Below, piece by piece: positions 18,805 through 22,550 of a stretch of 22,550 nucleotides of DNA. The stretch covers positions 1 to 22,550 of the forward strand of contig NWUY0300062773.1 of the NCBI GenBank assembly GCA_004151065.3, in the 5' to 3' direction. The DNA is from Larix sibirica. Lineage: Eukaryota; Streptophyta; Pinopsida; Pinales; Pinaceae. The notes below the pieces were generated by a model. That model did no database searches. It had not been told where the DNA came from and saw only the letters and a program-made list of their open reading frames with translations. The position numbers were made by a program, and so were the translations under genes. Each line of letters opens with the position of its first letter. The first letter of the stretch is position 1.

Positions 18805-19065
18805 GTCATTCATGTTAATTTGGACAAAATATTACAAGTTCCTGCCAAGCATATTCAAAGCACACAGGTTGATGGTGATTTTTTTTTTAAGATTTGAGGA
18901 TTACTATGGATAAATATGTGTTGCATTCAGATTTTTATGCTTTAGATATGGATGGTGTGGATGTTCTTTTGGGATATCCTTGGATGTAATCAGTGGGTAT
19001 AGTTAATGTTAATGCAGAAAAGAAGTTTTTAAAGATTTGGTTTAAGAAAAAGAAAATTATATTGT
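18805..19065 (+). pseudogene. Retropepsin-like remnant, internal unit 2
   Basis: HVNLDKILQVPAKHIQSTQ, then, after a frameshift near 18880-18900 at a run of ten T, ITMDKYVLHSDFYALDMDG and VDVLLGYPWM followed by a TAA stop. It aligns with 14660-14901 but lacks the active-site segment entirely. Confidence 0.65.
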
Positions 19066-19653
19066 AGGATATGTCTCTTACACACAAAAAAGAGACATAG
19101 AAGGAGCATGATAAAGTCTCTGCGGGGTAACTAGTTTCACTAGTGAATGGCACATCAGTCGAAGAGTTTGTAGTGGAATCATAAGATACTATAGAATCCC
19201 ATGAATAAAATTCCCAAGAAGGGCATGTACAAGAAGAAGAATCTAAGGAGATACATGATTCCCAACAATCACATGTTATGAAGTCAGAGAAAGAGGTTCC
19301 CATTGTTCAGGTCATGACATATCGCCGCCCACGCCACTTTGAGAAGCAACAGTCATCAAGTACAAGTTGGGAGCTCCAAAAAACCTACTATGGACTATGC
19401 TGGAACACAAAAATAAAGTAGTATGGAGATGCATGGAGGACTACGAGAAATACATGGAGATACCAAAGAAGTGCAACAACAACTTGGAGCCACATGAACA
19501 AGAATCAAGATTATGGAAGCCTAGAAGCAGTTAGACCACGTATTCACATTCCCCTCGGATGGATGGATGCTCATGCTTGGTATCAATTGAATAATTTTCT
19601 TAGTCGATCTTATTATATGTCTTCCTCTCATGTTTCGAGGATGAAACATTTTT

Positions 19654-19661
19654 AAGGGGGA
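19654..19661 (+). other. Polypurine tract before LTR C
   Basis: aaggggga directly precedes the TG that opens LTR C, the clearest of the array's purine tracts. Confidence 0.7.
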
Positions 19662-20133
19662 TGTAATACTATATACCTAGGGGAGAATAATAGGGAGTAC
19701 CTAGGGAGCTATCCAAGGGGAATAAATGATGTAATAGGTACCTAAATGGAAATAATATATGTTATGTGTACCCAATGGGAATAATTAATGTAATCTGGCC
19801 ACACATAATGGAATATGTTCCACTAGGTGGTTGGGGTTAGTTAGAGAAAATAATATAATAATATGGCATACCCCCCTAAGGAATACTCATGAGAAAACAT
19901 ATATACACATGAGTATCAATATTGTATTAGTCACGATGTTGAGGATTATTATTGTACAAGCATGTCTCATGGAGTGATTCCTTCCTTAAGGAGTATTTGA
20001 TGGTGCTACCCTACATTAAGGGCTTCTCTATATATTGGTGTTATTCTTATGGTGAATGTATTTTGATTATTTCCAAAATATAAGTGTTCTATATATTTCT
20101 TGTGATTCAATTTCTGGGTTAAGTATCACTGCA
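19662..20133 (+). repeat. LTR C (right) of the tandem array
   Basis: A 472-base LTR from TGTAATACTATATACC to ATCACTGCA. It is collinear with LTR A over its full length and with the surviving parts of LTR B. It carries the single, uninterrupted copy of the LINE target sequence, confirming the insertion point in B. Confidence 0.88.
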
Positions 20134-20138
20134 TTCAA
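20134..20138 (+). other. Target-site duplication, right copy (TTCAA)
   Basis: TTCAA directly follows LTR C and matches 13388-13392, so the whole array lies between one pair of duplicated bases. Confidence 0.75.
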
Positions 20139-20268
20139 TTTCACTGGATGAACGTTTGCAATTGGGATTAAATTTGGCCCTCTTTTACATTTAAAAAAAT
20201 CTTGCAGTGTGCTTCATGGGTTCAGCTCGCACTAGACTTGACGGTGCGTCTTGTTAAATTACAGTAAC

Positions 20269-20790
20269 CACTGTGAGTGGTGCATCTAGTGGGATGCCTC
20301 ATTACCAGTGCATTAAAAAACACAACACACTAGGCTCGACGTGCATTATCTAGAAAACACACACCACATGTTTATTTTAAATATTATATTATCATATCGA
20401 TGAGCTTCATGACTATATTAACACTGGCGCATCTTGTGGGATGCCATGTTAATGGTGCATTATAGAACACGATGCACTAGATCTGGCGCACATTATCTAT
20501 TAAAGAACACACATATCCAATGTTTTTTTAAATATTATATTAGCATAGTGGTGTGTTTCATGACTATATTAGCACCAATGCATATGGTGGGACACCTCAT
20601 TACCAGTGTGTTATAAAACACAATGCACCAGACTTGAGATGCATTACCGATTAAAGAAAACAAATAGTGCATTTTTTAAAATATTATATTGGCATATTGG
20701 TATGTTACATGAATTATTAGCACCGATGCATATGGTGGGATGCACTGTTACCATTGCATTATAAAACACAATGCACTACTGCGCTAAATA
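20269..20790 (+). repeat. ~150-bp tandem repeat, about 3.4 units
   Basis: Units begin at 20269, 20422, 20573 and 20721 (the last partial), giving lengths of 153, 151 and 148 bases. Each has a cac...gcat...gtggga opening, then a short inverted repeat such as gtgcat...atgcac around tatagaacacg (20455-20477), then an AT-rich part with aaatattatatt and a catga/ttag end. Units differ by many substitutions. A more decayed partial unit may precede 20269. Similar words occur left of the array at 12680-13110. Confidence 0.75.
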
Positions 20791-20859
20791 ACATGGAGCA
20801 CAATGTAAAGTGTGGTGCTTGTTTTCTGATTTAGCGCATCGAACACATTGCATAGTAAG

Positions 20860-20868
20860 TATAAAAGG
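20860..20868 (+). promoter_or_regulatory. Possible TATA box upstream of the 21123 gene
   Basis: tataaaagg lies about 255 bases before the first ATG of the next coding relic and just after the tandem repeat. It is a good TATA match, but such words are common in AT-rich DNA and nothing else supports transcription here. Confidence 0.25.
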
Positions 20869-21122
20869 CGTACACATTATTTTTGTAACATAAATTAATT
20901 TCACTTTTTAATATATGCAAAATGGTTATATATGTCTGTGTTTTATAATCTCAATTTATTTTTTCTATATATATGTGCCTAAAAAGAATTGTACGTGAAT
21001 CAGAGATGACGACGATGAGCATATCAGCAGGGTGACCTGTACAAATTTTTACATGGTGGGAGGTTAGAGATAGGGAGAGGGAGATTCTACCTCACCTTGT
21101 TACACCTTAGACTCACTCCCTT
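20869..21122. other. AT-rich leader-like stretch, no gene recognised
   Basis: Noncoding in appearance up to about 21000, then purine-rich. A coding-like frame from about 21030 reaches two TGA stops just before the ATG at 21123, so the next gene's original start may lie upstream. Confidence 0.3.
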
Positions 21123-21940
21123 GTGATGAATGTTGTCCTCCTCAAGTTTTATGAGGAGGCTACATCCCTCAAGGGGAACTCGTCCTTTTTACAACAGTTG
21201 ATCCATCGCTGGAATCATTCTAGTAAAACATTGAGGGTTGATCTTGATCTATGGTATCAACCCATGGAGGAGGATATTTATTTTATCACCAAGCTTCCTA
21301 ATAGGGAGGAGGTTTAGCCCCAATCCTGTGATCTACTTCCCAAAATTTTAAGAGATATCCAAATGACACATGTGTAGAGATAAGTCAGTCAGGACATTGT
21401 TTACCCTATGGAATTCCAAATTTCTAGTGGCCGTGTTGCAGATACGTGCATTTCGTGCAAAGGAGGTTAGGTTCCCATCCCTTATTTTCATGACACAAGC
21501 ACACTTTACCTATGATGGGGTGTATTAGTTTCCCTTCATTGCAGTCTGTAGATAACTTATTTGAGAGGCTCAATTGATTAGGTGTTCAGAGCAATTTTTG
21601 CAACAGTTTTGTTTTGCATTGGATCGTTGTTGCTCTATTTTTTATGGAAGGCTATCCTTCCCATTTGCGTCAGATCTATGTACTTTTTTTAGAGGTGTCA
21701 TGCCACTTGATCAAAAGTACCTCGCTTCCCTCCTGGGCCTATGCATGATGTGCGTATGTGCATGTGGGGGTAATTGTTTCCCAAGAGGGGCAAGACGGTG
21801 TGGCGATGTACTCCAGTTGGTAGAGAGATTTTTTAATGCTTGGCCGGAGAGGACAATCCTATACTCGATCTTGTAGAATACTCATAAGTGGGGATGGATT
21901 CGAAAGGATGTTCGAACATCCTATTTACTAGATGATAGAG

Positions 21941-22062
21941 GTAATATTATCGTTATGTTTTGATAATTTTAGTTACATATTTTGTTGTCTTATTTAATGC
22001 ACATGTAATTTATTGCATGATTTTTTTCAATTATCTAATTATTATTGTCTATTGTTTTGTAG
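21941..22062 (+). other. Candidate 122-bp spliceosomal intron
   Basis: It starts gtaatatt, is T/A-rich, has gcatgat and ctaatt near its end as possible branch regions, and finishes ttgttttgtag. Removing it joins gatgatagag to atattgaaac in phase 1 and leaves the reading frame of both sides continuous. Splicing is inferred. Confidence 0.5.
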
Positions 22063-22247
22063 ATATTGAAACATATGTTGGGGATGAGACTCTCCAACAG
22101 GATGAGGAGATGGATGAGCTAATTTAAAAACCTCTAGTATTAAGACCCAACATGCCAAGTAGGCCAGATCATTGAGTCTAAATTAAGGAGATAGATCAAA
22201 TATGTGGTCTATTTCCTAGGAAAGGAGTGGTACCCGTACATGTTTGA

Positions 22248-22550
22248 GAGATATTAGGGGTCCTAGAGTTGTTTTATATATGGGAAAACATTCCTCGTGA
22301 CATGACGTCACTGATGCATCATGTTGTCGGTGCCTGCAACCTTAGTCATAGGTTTAGGGATGGAGCTCAAGCCACTTCTTCTAGCTCATCTTTTGAGGAT
22401 GATAATCGTAGTCCTACACCACTTGGTCTTCCACCAAAATGTTTGAAATCCCCTCATCTTTGTCCACATGCATCACCAACTACACCATCCAATGATATAC
22501 CTCCTCTTCCTCCTCCTTATACACACGCATCACCAACTGCAACATCGACT
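22248..22550 (+). pseudogene. Pro/Ser/Thr-rich C-terminal frame, open at window end
   Basis: A stop-free frame of 101 codons continuing the exon after the candidate intron. It begins with a mixed segment (ELFYIWENIPRDMTSLMHH), then a Ser run (ATSSSSSFEDD), then a Pro-rich stretch in which HASPT occurs twice within about 60 bases. Such tails are usually disordered linkers. The end lies outside the window. Confidence 0.4.

Larger units (their letters stand above)
18022..19661 (+). pseudogene. Internal unit 2: gag and protease remnants plus pol-end tail
   Basis: Homologous to unit 1 along its length. The capsid-like part is better kept here: IEECIKDFNSRWKKSWRIW near 18565-18625, then GDAKVWWCSLD and FLDKWSHAKNKDQ near 18725. 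A stop follows WWCSLD. The protease region follows almost at once, so sequence between capsid and protease is missing, including any zinc knuckle and active site. The end reads SCFEDETFLRGM with TAA at 19664-19666 inside LTR C; this resembles the C-terminus of gypsy pol and suggests an autonomous parent that lost its central pol. An unresolved base lies at 18221. Confidence 0.75.
13393..20133 (+). mobile_element. Tandem LTR-internal-LTR-internal-LTR array of a gag-protease-only gypsy-derived element
   Basis: Three same-orientation LTRs (A 13393-13856, B 15520-18021 with an insertion, C 19662-20133) bracket two homologous internal regions of 1663 and 1640 bases. Each internal region starts with an initiator-Met-type primer site and ends in a purine-rich tract, and the middle LTR has both, as expected for a shared LTR. 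Each encodes gag and protease remnants and a low-complexity tail; there is no space for reverse transcriptase, RNase H or integrase. TTCAA flanks only the outer ends. This matches the described class of non-autonomous plant elements with gag but no pol (TR-GAG type), here doubled. Confidence 0.85.
21123..22550 (+). pseudogene. Decayed intron-bearing gene, weakly like plant mobile-domain proteins; open at right edge
   Basis: Pieces in two frames: 21123-21317 contains LIHRWNHSSKTLRVDL and EEDIYFITKLPNREE, resembling the RW...ED(I/V)xxxxGLP pattern of plant mobile-domain (aminotransferase-like) proteins. After a frame change, 21574-21940 gives a Cys- and Phe-rich stretch and WGWIRKDVRTSYLLDDR, interrupted by a TAG at 21874. 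A candidate intron (21941-22062) joins in phase to IETYVGDETLQQDEEMDE, and this frame continues to the window end with four stops (last 22245-22247). The C-terminus is Ser/Pro/Thr-rich. The family call is tentative; many plant mobile-domain genes are carried by transposons. Confidence 0.4.

Noticed and set aside
18935-19303. 122-residue minus-strand open frame, Ser/Cys/Phe-rich
   Set aside because: It is antisense to the protease-like and tail region of internal unit 2, and its composition is what the reverse of Lys/Glu-rich codons gives.

Overview
This window looks like intergenic, repeat-dense DNA from a large plant nuclear genome. The style of the retroelement proteins suggests a gymnosperm such as a conifer, but that is an impression from family resemblance and not a proof. 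I see no intact host gene, rRNA or tRNA. Almost everything recognisable is a decayed mobile element, some nested inside others. Plant-type features include Ty1/copia and Ty3/gypsy proteins, primer binding sites resembling the initiator-Met tRNA complement, a plant L1-type LINE with a C-terminal RNase H, and a candidate short AT-rich intron.

Layout. 1-3280 (minus strand) is a heavily mutated gypsy-like gag-protease relic that probably runs off the left edge; it carries one broken and one intact CCHC box. 3281-5664 has no recognisable gene, but holds a diverged ~110-bp direct duplication and a coding-like relic next to the next element. 5665-11002 (plus) is a full-length but dead Ty1/copia element: LTR, PBS, gag, protease, integrase, reverse transcriptase, RNase H, polypurine tract, LTR. 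11003-13387 holds a degenerate 70-bp periodic repeat, a possible terminal exon with an acidic tail, and AT-rich DNA.

13388-20138 is the most interesting part. It is a tandem LTR - internal - LTR - internal - LTR array of a small gypsy-derived element that keeps gag and protease remnants but has no room for reverse transcriptase or integrase. The outermost ends are flanked by the same 5-bp target site, TTCAA, so the array behaves as one insertion. Its middle LTR is interrupted by a minus-strand, 5'-truncated LINE with a 19-bp target-site duplication. The LINE carries an RNase H domain followed by an unrecognised ~277-codon reading frame. The LINE's 5' end in turn contains a ~495-bp block flanked by 24-bp near-identical repeats.

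20139-20860 is a ~150-bp tandem repeat. 21123-22550 (plus) is a decayed gene with a possible 122-bp intron, weakly reminiscent of plant mobile-domain proteins, ending in a Pro/Ser/Thr-rich frame still open at the window edge.

Inferred history: the gypsy relic and copia element are old, with diverged LTRs and many stops. The gag-protease array came next, and the LINE, whose reading frames are least damaged, inserted into it later. Three single unresolved bases (15559, 17892, 18221) occur in the array; two sit exactly at structural breakpoints, so part of the arrangement may be an assembly effect.
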